DNA of 37,180 nucleotides from Bacteroidales bacterium Bact_07. GTDB taxonomy: Bacteria > Bacteroidota > Bacteroidia > Bacteroidales > Tenuifilaceae. The stretch's first letter is position 1, and every line of letters begins with the position of its first letter. The position numbers were made by a program, and so were the translations under genes. This document shows, one piece after another, positions 7,335-15,401 of the stretch. The notes beneath the pieces were generated by a model. The model was given only the letters and a program-made list of their open reading frames with translations, had not been told where the DNA came from and searched no databases. The stretch spans positions 1-37,180 of the forward strand of contig LUYY01000026.1 in assembly GCA_001603415.1 (NCBI GenBank), in the 5' to 3' direction.

Positions 7335-8297
7335 ATGCAAAAATACTTGCGCTTAGTCCGATTCAAGAACCTGCTCATAATTGCAGCAACAATGGTTCTG
7401 GTGAGGTATATGTTAATCCAAACCATACTTTCAGGCTACGGATTAGATTTGCAAATGCCACTGTGGTATTTTGTTGCCTTGGTTTTAGCCACCACGCTAA
7501 TTGCTGCTGGGGGTTATGTTATAAACGATTACTTTGATACCAAGGCCGACCTGATTAACCATCCCGAAACGGTGGTGGTAGGTAAACAGGTTACACGTCG
7601 CGGTGCCATTGCGTTCCATTTGGTGTTAACCATTCTGGGTGTATTTCTGGGCACAATGGTCTCGTTTCGCATTGGCCGACCAGTCTTTTCGCTGCTCTTT
7701 TTTCTTACTGCCGGTGTGCTTTGGTTTTACTCAACCATCTATAAGCGTCAGCTTTTTGTAGGGAACCTTGTAGTTGCCTTCTTAACTGCCATGGTGCCGC
7801 TCATCCCCCTTATCTTTGAGTTCCCAATGCTGGGCACCTTTAGCGATATCATCTTCATTTATCAGCTAAACATGAAGGTGATTATTTACTGGGTTGGTGG
7901 CTACGCTTTCTTTGCCTTTATGCTTACCCTTTCCCGTGAAATCATCAAGGATATCGAAGATTTTGAAGGCGATAATTCACTCGGCCGTAACACTATTCCT
8001 GTTCACTATGGCGTCAAAATATCAAAGTTAATTACTGCTGCCATTTTAGCCCTAACGTTATTTGCTCTAATTGTAGCTTTTTCGGCATATCTGCTTAAAC
8101 TCTCGCCTAAGCCATTCGATTACGTTTCGCTGATTTATTTCGTTACCTTAATTATTGTTCCCATTTTTGTGCTGCTTTTCAGTGTTTTACTTGCTACGTC
8201 CAAGTCCGATTACCACAGGGCAAGCCTACTCTGCAAGATTATCATGCTTTTAGGCCTGTTCTACACCATAATTTTTAGGTTTATTGTAAACTCATAA
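7335..8297 (+). CDS. UbiA-superfamily prenyltransferase, (di)geranylgeranylglycerol-phosphate synthase-like
   Basis: 320 residues from the ATG at 7335, chosen because family members begin close to the motif KYLRLVRFKN; an ATG at 7308 would overlap kdsC by 14 bp. About eight or nine membrane helices. Both Asp-rich prenyl-diphosphate sites are present: INDYFDTKADLIN (about 63-75) and SREIIKDIEDFEGD (about 199-212). This is the UbiA subgroup annotated in Bacteroidota as geranylgeranylglycerol-phosphate geranylgeranyltransferase, the family that makes the second ether bond of archaeal lipids. Some bacteria of the FCB group are proposed to use it, but the acceptor in this organism is unknown. It is embedded in the KdsC-Maf operon. 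Confidence 0.85.
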   Translation: MQKYLRLVRFKNLLIIAATMVLVRYMLIQTILSGYGLDLQMPLWYFVALVLATTLIAAGGYVINDYFDTKADLINHPETVVVGKQVTRRGAIAFHLVLTILGVFLGTMVSFRIGRPVFSLLFFLTAGVLWFYSTIYKRQLFVGNLVVAFLTAMVPLIPLIFEFPMLGTFSDIIFIYQLNMKVIIYWVGGYAFFAFMLTLSREIIKDIEDFEGDNSLGRNTIPVHYGVKISKLITAAILALTLFALIVAFSAYLLKLSPKPFDYVSLIYFVTLIIVPIFVLLFSVLLATSKSDYHRASLLCKIIMLLGLFYTIIFRFIVNS

Positions 8298-8310
8298 AGG
8301 TTTTATATTG

Positions 8311-8919
8311 ATGCTGTTACACGATTTATTGAAGGGGAAGCGACTGGTTTTAGCGTCAAAATCGCCAAGGAGGCGAGAGTTACTCAAAGGGCTTGATGTC
8401 GATTTTGAGATTTGGGATACCAATCACGACGACGAGGAGCCATTCCCTGCCAATTTGCCTTTGGCCGATGTGCCAGTTTTCCTGGCTAAGCATAAGGCTG
8501 CTCACTTTGCCGATGAACTCGATGAAAACACCATCCTTATCACCTGCGATACTGTTGTGATATGCTGTAATCAAATAATTGGCAAGCCCAGGGATGCTGC
8601 CGACGCGCGCCGTATCCTTAGCTCACTATCGAACAAGTCGCATACGGTAGTTACCGGTGTTTGCTTAAAATCCAAGAATTCCGAACGGGTATTTGATGCT
8701 GCAACTGAGGTTTACTTCAAGCGTCTTAGTTTGGAGGAAATTGATTATTATGTAGATAGATACAAGCCCTTTGATAAAGCTGGGGCTTATGGCGTGCAGG
8801 AATGGATTGGTTATGTGGGCGTGGAGCGTATCGATGGTTCTTACTTCAATGTAATGGGACTTCCTATACATACCCTGCATTCCCAATTAATCTCTTTCGT
8901 TACATCGATGTCAAAATAG
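8311..8919 (+). CDS. maf: Maf-family nucleoside triphosphate pyrophosphatase
   Basis: 202 residues from the ATG at 8311; the alternative TTG three bases upstream is less likely. Signature LVLASKSPRRRELL (Ser16, Arg20-Arg22), TCDTVV with the catalytic Asp, GKPRDAADARRIL, and DKAGAYGVQEW. These are the marks of the Maf/YhdE family, which hydrolyses dTTP, UTP or modified nucleotides to monophosphates as a house-cleaning enzyme. The AGAYGVQ form is typical of the YhdE subgroup (dTTP/UTP). It starts 13 bp after the UbiA gene and is followed 16 bp later by the S46 peptidase, so it is co-transcribed. Confidence 0.94.
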   Translation: MLLHDLLKGKRLVLASKSPRRRELLKGLDVDFEIWDTNHDDEEPFPANLPLADVPVFLAKHKAAHFADELDENTILITCDTVVICCNQIIGKPRDAADARRILSSLSNKSHTVVTGVCLKSKNSERVFDAATEVYFKRLSLEEIDYYVDRYKPFDKAGAYGVQEWIGYVGVERIDGSYFNVMGLPIHTLHSQLISFVTSMSK

Positions 8920-8935
8920 AAAAATTAAAATAGCT

Positions 8936-11095
8936 ATGAGAAAAGCATTCCTTTTTGTGGTTCTTTCCCTATTCCTTGTTTTCAAAGGAATTGCCGATGA
9001 GGGTATGTGGTTACCCATGCTCATTGGTAAAAATTTAGCCGAGATGCAGCGGATGGGATTCAAACTTACTGCCGAAGACCTATACAATGTAAACGGTTCA
9101 AGTCTAAAAGATGCCATTGTGCAGTTTGGCGGAGGTTGCACAGGCGAACTCATTTCGGCCGAGGGACTCTTGATAACCAATCACCATTGCGGATATCCCG
9201 AAATACAGTCGCATTCAACCATTGAGAATAACCTTTTGGCCAATGGCTTTTGGGCTGCTTCCCGTGCCGATGAGCTTCCAAATCCTGGCTTGGAGGTTAA
9301 ATTTTTAGTGCGTATGGATGATGTTACCAACCGTGTACTGAAAAATCTTACTCCCGGCATGAACGAACGTGAACGCTTAATGAGTATTCAACAGGTTGCC
9401 GATAGCTTAATCCAACTGGCCGAAAAGGAAGGTGTTGGATACGAGGCTATTATTCGCCCATTTTACTATGGCAACCAGTATTACATGTTTGTTTATCAGG
9501 TTTATAAAGATGTTCGTTTGGTGGGAGCTCCACCCGATGCCATAGGTAAGTTTGGCGGTGATACCGATAATTGGGTTTGGCCCCGCCATACCGGCGACTT
9601 CTCGCTTTTCCGTATTTATGCCGATAAGAACAATAACCCTGCACCTTATTCGCCAAGTAACGTGCCTTTCAAGCCCAAAAAGTTTTTTAAAATATCGATG
9701 AGGGGTGTTAAGGAGGGTGATTTTACCTTAGTTTACGGATTCCCGGGACGCACCCAGCAGTTTATCACTTCACACGCCGTTAACCTGTTGATTAATCAGA
9801 GCAATCCCAATAAGATTGGGCTTCGCGATATCCGTCTGTCAATCTTTAAAAGTTTCATGGATGCCAACGATACCATTGCCATTAAGTATGCTGCTAAACA
9901 TGCCCGAGTTGCCAATGCTTGGAAAAAGTGGATAGGCGAGACCATGGGGCTTCGCCGATTAGATGCCGTTGCCCAAAAACAGGAACTTGAAAACATGTTT
10001 GCCGCATGGGCTGCTACCAACCCTGAGCTTAAAGAGCGGTATGGCTGGTTGTTGCCAAAGTTCCAAAACCTTTACTCTGAACTGGCACCACTATCGTTGG
10101 TTGTGGATTACCGCAACGAGGCTGTTTATGGCGTTGAACTGCTCAGCTTTGCTTCGCGTTTCGAGAGGTTACTGAGCATGGCCATTGACCCCAAAGCCGA
10201 TAAGGAGAAGTTGATTGAGCAGCGTGAAAACTTGAAGGATTATGTCCGCGATTTCTTCAAGGACTTTGAACTTGATGTGGACAGGGAGGTTTTTGCTGCC
10301 TTGATGAAGGCTTACCAAGAGCGTGTTCCTCAAAAGTTACAACCTGAGTTCCTGAATAAGTTCATGTTGCAATCGGGCAACTGGAGGCAACTGGCGGGGC
10401 AAATTTACTCGCAAACAGTTTTTGCCGATAGCGTTAGGGTTTTGACCCTTTTGAACGATATTGATAGCACAAGTGCGCGTGAGTTCCTGAACGACCCAAT
10501 CTTCAATATTTACTTTGAGTTTGAGGATTATTACCGCAAAAATGTTCAAAAACGATACTTTGAAATTACTGACAGTCTCGAAATCCTTTACCGCACCTAT
10601 GTGGAGGGGCTAATGCGCATGCAACCCGACAAGCGTTTCTACCCTGATGCCAACTCAACCCTACGAATTGCCTACGGCAAGGTAGCCGGTTTTAACCCCC
10701 GCGATGGAGTGGTTTACGACTACTACACCACCATCGATGGGATTTACGAAAAATCCCAGCAGCGCAACGTTCCCGATTATGTTCCACCAAAACGTTTAAT
10801 GGAACTCTACCAGGCAAAGGACTTTGGCCCCTATGCCGTTAACGGCACTGTGCCTGTGGCATTTATCGCATCAAACCACACCACAGGCGGCAACTCTGGC
10901 AGCCCTGTTCTCGATGCCGAAGGCAACCTTATTGGTGTGAACTTTGACCGCTGTTGGGAAAGCACCATGAGCGACGTGATGTTCGACCCCAATTACTGCC
11001 GAAACATCTCGCTCGATATGCGCTACGCACTCTTTATTATCGACAAGTATGCTGGCGCTAAAAATCTGATTAACGAAATGGTGATTTTGCAGTAA
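8936..11095 (+). CDS. S46 dipeptidyl-peptidase, DPP11 type (Asp/Glu-specific)
   Basis: 719 residues, the expected family length. A signal peptide (to about Ala20) precedes DEGMWLP, the conserved mature N-terminus of S46 enzymes. Catalytic His84 is in LLITNHHCGY, the Asp in the TDNWVWPRHTGDFS region (about 225), and Ser654 in TTGGNSGSPVLD. Eighteen residues after the Ser is Arg672 in VNFDRCWE. In Porphyromonas DPP11 the matching Arg673 selects acidic P1 residues, while DPP7 has Gly there, so this enzyme should release X-Asp and X-Glu dipeptides. It acts in the periplasm in amino-acid nutrition. It is last in the operon and is followed by a good terminator. Confidence 0.95.
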   Translation: MRKAFLFVVLSLFLVFKGIADEGMWLPMLIGKNLAEMQRMGFKLTAEDLYNVNGSSLKDAIVQFGGGCTGELISAEGLLITNHHCGYPEIQSHSTIENNLLANGFWAASRADELPNPGLEVKFLVRMDDVTNRVLKNLTPGMNERERLMSIQQVADSLIQLAEKEGVGYEAIIRPFYYGNQYYMFVYQVYKDVRLVGAPPDAIGKFGGDTDNWVWPRHTGDFSLFRIYADKNNNPAPYSPSNVPFKPKKFFKISMRGVKEGDFTLVYGFPGRTQQFITSHAVNLLINQSNPNKIGLRDIRLSIFKSFMDANDTIAIKYAAKHARVANAWKKWIGETMGLRRLDAVAQKQELENMFAAWAATNPELKERYGWLLPKFQNLYSELAPLSLVVDYRNEAVYGVELLSFASRFERLLSMAIDPKADKEKLIEQRENLKDYVRDFFKDFELDVDREVFAALMKAYQERVPQKLQPEFLNKFMLQSGNWRQLAGQIYSQTVFADSVRVLTLLNDIDSTSAREFLNDPIFNIYFEFEDYYRKNVQKRYFEITDSLEILYRTYVEGLMRMQPDKRFYPDANSTLRIAYGKVAGFNPRDGVVYDYYTTIDGIYEKSQQRNVPDYVPPKRLMELYQAKDFGPYAVNGTVPVAFIASNHTTGGNSGSPVLDAEGNLIGVNFDRCWESTMSDVMFDPNYCRNISLDMRYALFIIDKYAGAKNLINEMVILQ

Positions 11096-11118
11096 AAGGG
11101 AAATAAAGTAAAGGCTCA

Positions 11119-11149
11119 AACGCTTAGCTTCTGCACGAAGCTGAGCGTT
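11119..11149 (+). terminator. Terminator of the DUF2520-to-DPP11 operon
   Basis: AACGCTTAGCTTC, loop TGCAC, GAAGCTGAGCGTT: a 13-bp stem with one T-G wobble, followed by TTTTTT running to 11153. It lies 23 bp after the DPP11 stop and before the convergent DUF364 gene. Confidence 0.9.
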
Positions 11150-11163
11150 TTTTGTCGTAATAG

Positions 11164-11871
11164 TTATTTTCTAATTCTGTACACCTTTTGCATGGTATGC
11201 ATAAATCCCCTGGTACCGTAACCTTGGGCTATAAGATTGAGGGTTTCGGTGTTATTGATTGGGAAAATAGAACCAAATAGTCCCTTTACCTGTGGTATGG
11301 TAAACATTAGGTTGTGGAGTGGGGTGGAGGGGCCAAGCATGTAAATGGAACATTTGGGACTAACGGCTTTGGCTATTCCGCCAAAGGTGCCGTTACCAAG
11401 ACTGGTTGAGGTAAGTATCACACAGTCGGCTTGCGTTAGGTATTCGTGCTGTTTTTCCATGGGTAGCACCGGAGCATCGTGCTGGTCGATGTCAAAAACA
11501 ACAGGACTCACTCCCTTGACCTGTAGCTTTTGAACCAGCGAGCCAAAGTACCCTATCATTACCGGATTGGCGAAGCGGGTAAAGTCAACCACATCAAAAA
11601 TATCACCGTAACCGTCGGGTTTGCTAAGGTAGTTCAGTGATGCGTTGATAAAGGCATTCGCAACCACACGGCACTCAGCTTTGCTGAAATCGATGTTGCT
11701 GATATGATTTTGGTGAACTTTGACGTTAAGCGTGGCGCAAACACCAATCTGACCATTGTTGTTCATGGCAGCCACGTATTTGTCGCCAAAAGTGAATTGA
11801 ACATCACCAATGGTTTTTACGCCTTTTGCCTTTTCAAAAAGTTGTTCAAGTATATCGTTATTGTCGGGCAT
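11164..11871 (-). CDS. DUF364-type Rossmann-like protein (putative heavy-metal chelation family)
   Basis: 235 residues, no signal peptide. The C-terminal half matches the DUF364 family, with ADCVILTSTSLGNGT, then YMLGPSTPL, and a GLFGSIFP segment. The N-terminal part resembles the enolase-fold-like domain seen in the same family (FTFGDKYVAAM). The family has been proposed to bind metals or a pterin-like ligand from structure, but no reaction is established. It is monocistronic and convergent with DPP11. Its start at 11871 lies 32 bp from the divergent gene at 11904, so the two share a promoter region. ATG start is supported by this compact spacing. Confidence 0.8.
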   Translation of the reverse strand: MPDNNDILEQLFEKAKGVKTIGDVQFTFGDKYVAAMNNNGQIGVCATLNVKVHQNHISNIDFSKAECRVVANAFINASLNYLSKPDGYGDIFDVVDFTRFANPVMIGYFGSLVQKLQVKGVSPVVFDIDQHDAPVLPMEKQHEYLTQADCVILTSTSLGNGTFGGIAKAVSPKCSIYMLGPSTPLHNLMFTIPQVKGLFGSIFPINNTETLNLIAQGYGTRGFMHTMQKVYRIRK

Positions 11872-11875
11872 ACGC

Positions 11876-11883
11876 TAAATTTG
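11876..11883 (+). promoter_or_regulatory. Candidate -7 element for the HEAT-like/TlyA/sulfatase run
   Basis: TAAATTTG matches TAnnTTTG exactly and lies 20 bp before the ATG at 11904. No TTG is found at the proper distance upstream, so the match is partial. Confidence 0.45.
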
Positions 11884-11903
11884 TAGTTTCATCTTGTTTA
11901 AGA

Positions 11904-12473
11904 ATGGATATCGATAACCTAACTGAACGGCTAAAATACTCACTTCGTAAAAGCGAAGTGCAGCAGTTGGCATCTTTTTTTTCAGCTCATCCCAAAGGTA
12001 TCGATATTCTTTTTGAACTTAGCATTTCCGGTAGTAATGAGCTGGCTTTCCATGCGGCTTGGGTTTTGGAGGGTTGCCTTATAGGAAGTCGTTCGCTTTT
12101 AGATGTTTATGCCGATAGGGTTTTAGCGCTAATTCCCGAATTGCGAAACAACTCGGTTCGCCGCCATTTTTGCAAGCTTTTCAAAACATGGCTGGCCACT
12201 AATCAATCTAAACTATCGGGTTGGATTGATACTCGAAATGGTAAGGTAGAGCGGTTGATTGAGGCTTGTTACGACTGGCTATTAAGCAACGATGTGCCTG
12301 TTAGCGTTAAGGCTCATTGCATTGAAATACTATCAATTATGTCCAATCACTACCCATGGATCGCCGAGGAGTTGCCTAATACCATAAGGCTTATACAAAT
12401 CGACTCAACTCCAGGAATTAAAGCAATGGTTAGGCGAATAAAAAAAACAGGGACTCGGAATGGTAAGGCTTGA
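11904..12473 (+). CDS. Hypothetical small helical (HEAT-like) protein
   Basis: 189 residues from the ATG at 11904; the longer frame from 11826 would overlap the divergent DUF364 gene and its extra residues look non-protein-like. The sequence is all-helical in character, with repeating amphipathic segments (NELAFHAAWVLEGCL, NNSVRRHFCKLFKTWL, SVKAHCIEILSIM) that resemble HEAT/ARM repeats. There is no signal peptide or membrane segment. Relatives in Bacteroidota are annotated as hypothetical, sometimes wrongly as adenylosuccinate lyase; no lyase motif is visible. Its end overlaps the start of the TlyA gene by 14 bp, so the two are translationally linked. Function unknown. Confidence 0.75.
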   Translation: MDIDNLTERLKYSLRKSEVQQLASFFSAHPKGIDILFELSISGSNELAFHAAWVLEGCLIGSRSLLDVYADRVLALIPELRNNSVRRHFCKLFKTWLATNQSKLSGWIDTRNGKVERLIEACYDWLLSNDVPVSVKAHCIEILSIMSNHYPWIAEELPNTIRLIQIDSTPGIKAMVRRIKKTGTRNGKA

Positions 12474-13251
12474 TATATATTTGGTGGAACAAGGGCTTTG
12501 CCGTTCACGGGAGCGCGCAAAAGCGCATATTTTGGCGGGAGAAGTTTTGGTTAATGGAGCAAAGATTACTAAACCGGCTTACCCGGTTTCCGATACCGAT
12601 AAGGTTGAACTGTCGGAAAGTTCAAGCAATTTTTTTAGCCGTGGTGAGTTGAAACTGCAAAGGGCAATCGATGAGTTTGGGCTCGACTTTTCAGGTAAGC
12701 TGGTGCTCGATGTAGGGGCATCTACCGGTGGTTTTACCTTTTGCGCCTTGCAGCATGGCGCAAGGTTTGTTTGGGCGGTTGATGTTGGAACTAACCAGCT
12801 CGATGCCAGGTTAACCCACGATTCGCGCGTTTGTTCGCTGGAAAAAACCGATATCCGCACACTCGATATCTCGGCACTGGGCACGCAGGTCGATATTGTA
12901 ACTGCCGATCTGTCGTTTATTTCACTCACGCAGGTGGCTCAACCCATGGTTAAATTCCTTAAACCCGAAGGGTTTATGGTGCTACTCATAAAGCCACAGT
13001 TTGAGGCAGGCTTGGAGAACATTGGAAAAAATGGTGTGGTAAAGGATAAAGAGGTTCATGAATTGGTGATTGAGAAGGTGGCAAATTGTTTTGCTCAGCA
13101 CAACTTATACCTGAATAGTATTACATTTGCACCGCTCAAGGGTAAGGGTTATAATATTGAGTATCTTGCACTTTTTAGCCGTTCCCTTAAGGTTTTGCCC
13201 CATATAAAATCGGTTGTGAGTAATGCGTTTGAACTAAACAAAAGTATTTAA
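12460..13251 (+). CDS. tlyA: TlyA-family rRNA (cytidine-2'-O)-methyltransferase
   Basis: 263 residues. An N-terminal S4 RNA-binding domain (about 1-60, LDIYLVEQGLCRSRERAKAH, ILAGEVLVNG) is followed by an FtsJ/RrmJ-type methyltransferase domain. That domain has the S-adenosylmethionine loop LVLDVGASTGGFT (about 80-92), an acidic TADLSFISL strand, and LIKPQFEAG. This is the standard TlyA layout. Family members methylate 16S and/or 23S rRNA; some members are also annotated as hemolysins, a label based on heterologous expression. It overlaps the upstream hypothetical gene by 14 bp, and the sulfatase gene starts 4 bp after its stop, so the three form one unit. Confidence 0.93.
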   Translation: MVRLDIYLVEQGLCRSRERAKAHILAGEVLVNGAKITKPAYPVSDTDKVELSESSSNFFSRGELKLQRAIDEFGLDFSGKLVLDVGASTGGFTFCALQHGARFVWAVDVGTNQLDARLTHDSRVCSLEKTDIRTLDISALGTQVDIVTADLSFISLTQVAQPMVKFLKPEGFMVLLIKPQFEAGLENIGKNGVVKDKEVHELVIEKVANCFAQHNLYLNSITFAPLKGKGYNIEYLALFSRSLKVLPHIKSVVSNAFELNKSI

Positions 13252-13255
13252 AGGG

Positions 13256-15295
13256 ATGAATAAAACAGGATTCGACAGTTTCTTGGAAGCTATTCACTGG
13301 ATTGTAAGGAATTTACTGGTTGGTGTAATAATCCTTTTTTTATCGAGGTTGATTTTTCTACTATCGTATGCCGATTGGCACGACCTGCGCGGATTGTCGG
13401 GCGATGTTGTCAGGGCTTTTGCTGTGGGTTTAAAATTCGACCTGAAAGTGCTAACCATTGCTTTGCTTCCATTGATTGTAATTGCTTTTGTTAGGTTGAT
13501 GTTGGGCAGAAGGGTAGGCCGTTTTACTGTATTTTTCAGGCATTATTCTACTTTGATAATGTTTTTGGTAGTGCTGTTCGAGGTGATAAACTTCTACTTT
13601 TACAAATTTTATCACACCAAAATCAACGTAGTAATTTTTGGTTTTTTTGAGGATGATACCTGGGCTGTATTGGTTTCTATCTGGAAGGAGTATCCGGTTA
13701 TTCCATTATTGCTGTTGTTTGCATTGCTAATTTGGGCATTCCATAGGCTTTTTGCCCATCTGTATAAGCCTGTTTCCTACAATTTCAGCGAAATGGTAAA
13801 GCCATTTTGGCTTAGAGCTACTGTGGTTATTTTTCTTTCCGGGTTATACTTTTTGGGCATGCGCGGTAATTTGGGAGTTGTGCCGCTCGATGGCAGGCAT
13901 GCAACCATTTCGGAGAATGTGTTTGTTAACGCTTTGCCGGTAAACGGGCTATTTAGCACCAAAATTGCTTGGGCCGACAGAAAGGCCAGTAGAATTGATA
14001 TCAACATTCCTAAAATGTTGAAATCGTTAAAGTTTAGTTCAATTGAGGACGCTGCAAGTGCGCTTTACGGCACTAAAATCGATAGTGTAACTCCTGGGGC
14101 TTTCTTTACTTATACCAGTCAAAACGATTTTCTTGAAACCAATCCCCCGCATGTGGTTTTCATCCTGATGGAAAGCATGAGCAACTTTTATATCGATATG
14201 CACTCCGATAGTTGTAACATGCTGGGTTCACTTGCCGACGTACTTGATAGCTGTTTCCTGTTCCGTAACTTTTTGCCTTCGTATTCGGGAACCATATATT
14301 CGCTCGAGAGCATACTGGTTAATACCCCAAAAAGTCCGCTCTCGCAATCGCCATATCAGAATTTTTCGTTTGACGCATCGGCTGCAAAGCCATTTTACGA
14401 CAAGGGCTATCAAAATGTATTCATTACCGGCGGTAAAATGGGATGGAGAAACATGGACAAGTTTATACCGCGCCAGTATTTCCACACCATTGAAGCCGAA
14501 CCCACGCTTAGGCAGCACTATCCAAATGGAAGTTCCGGTGAATGGGGCATGCACGATGAGGTGCTATTCCAAAGGACTTTCGAACTACTCAGCCATTCCA
14601 ACGGAAAACCCTACCTGATATTTGGCATGACCATATCGCACCATACACCCTACGATATCCCTGCCAGTTACAAGGGTTATCCCATTAATATTCCCCAATG
14701 GGCACGTAAACGAATGAAATTCGACGATGAGGTAGTTTTGAAGGGTTTAAGGGCATACCAGTATGCCAACAGCTGTTTAGGCGATTTTATTAAACAGATA
14801 ATTAATTCGCCCCTTGGCGAGAACACCATTATTGTAGCCACAGGCGACCATAACATACGTCAGAATTTTGAGTATCCGCAGGAAGATTTATTCATGCAAT
14901 ATTCGGTTCCCTTGCTCATGTATATTCCACCAAAGTATCGCCCTAAAAACCCAATCGATACCAAACGCTTTGCATCGCACAAGGATATTTTCCCTACCCT
15001 TTACAACCTTTCGCTTTCCAACGCGCAATATCCAAACTTTGGAAACAACCTTTGTGACCCCAATAGCGCAAGCGACTTTGGACTATACTGCTACAGCATT
15101 GCTGCCGATAGCCTTGGACTTGTCGATTTTAGCACATCGCCCTTGTTCTACCGGTGGAGCGACAGGGAGCACCGTAAACTTGTGCCAAGTAACTCTTCGC
15201 CCGACACCCATCTCGATTCGCTTATGATTAGGGCAAGGGCTCTTACTGCCTGCATGAACTACCTGTTAATTAAACAAATTGAAAAAAACAGGTAG
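13256..15295 (+). CDS. LTA-synthase-like membrane sulfatase-fold transferase
   Basis: 679 residues. Five N-terminal membrane helices (within about 1-220) are followed by a periplasmic alkaline-phosphatase/sulfatase fold. The metal-site and nucleophile region is present: HVVFILMESMSNFY (about 300), nucleophile Thr346 in SYSGTIYSLES, FITGGKMGWRNM, SHHTPYDIPASY, and ATGDHNIRQ. The family transfers phosphoglycerol or phosphoethanolamine from phospholipids to envelope glycans or lipids. As a Gram-negative organism would lack lipoteichoic acid, a phosphoglycerol or phosphoethanolamine decoration of surface glycan or lipid A is more likely than LTA synthesis; the acceptor is unknown. It follows tlyA by 4 bp. 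Confidence 0.88.
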   Translation: MNKTGFDSFLEAIHWIVRNLLVGVIILFLSRLIFLLSYADWHDLRGLSGDVVRAFAVGLKFDLKVLTIALLPLIVIAFVRLMLGRRVGRFTVFFRHYSTLIMFLVVLFEVINFYFYKFYHTKINVVIFGFFEDDTWAVLVSIWKEYPVIPLLLLFALLIWAFHRLFAHLYKPVSYNFSEMVKPFWLRATVVIFLSGLYFLGMRGNLGVVPLDGRHATISENVFVNALPVNGLFSTKIAWADRKASRIDINIPKMLKSLKFSSIEDAASALYGTKIDSVTPGAFFTYTSQNDFLETNPPHVVFILMESMSNFYIDMHSDSCNMLGSLADVLDSCFLFRNFLPSYSGTIYSLESILVNTPKSPLSQSPYQNFSFDASAAKPFYDKGYQNVFITGGKMGWRNMDKFIPRQYFHTIEAEPTLRQHYPNGSSGEWGMHDEVLFQRTFELLSHSNGKPYLIFGMTISHHTPYDIPASYKGYPINIPQWARKRMKFDDEVVLKGLRAYQYANSCLGDFIKQIINSPLGENTIIVATGDHNIRQNFEYPQEDLFMQYSVPLLMYIPPKYRPKNPIDTKRFASHKDIFPTLYNLSLSNAQYPNFGNNLCDPNSASDFGLYCYSIAADSLGLVDFSTSPLFYRWSDREHRKLVPSNSSPDTHLDSLMIRARALTACMNYLLIKQIEKNR

Positions 15296-15401
15296 TGGTG
15301 TTTAATGATATTGAAATTGTAGCTATATTTATATAAGAAAAAGATGAGAATATTAAACAAAACGCATCTTGGCGTGTTGGTTATTCAAAATCAATCAAGT
15401 T

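Noticed and set aside
11826-11903. Upstream extension of the HEAT-like protein
   Set aside because: The extra residues overlap the start of the divergent DUF364 gene and precede the -7 element at 11876-11883; the ATG at 11904 is a better start.
12460-13251. Hemolysin (a name often given to TlyA)
   Set aside because: The S4 plus FtsJ layout and methyltransferase motifs indicate an rRNA methyltransferase. There is no toxin feature.
13256-15295. True lipoteichoic acid synthase
   Set aside because: All context indicates a Gram-negative Bacteroidota cell; the fold is shared by phosphoglycerol and phosphoethanolamine transferases.
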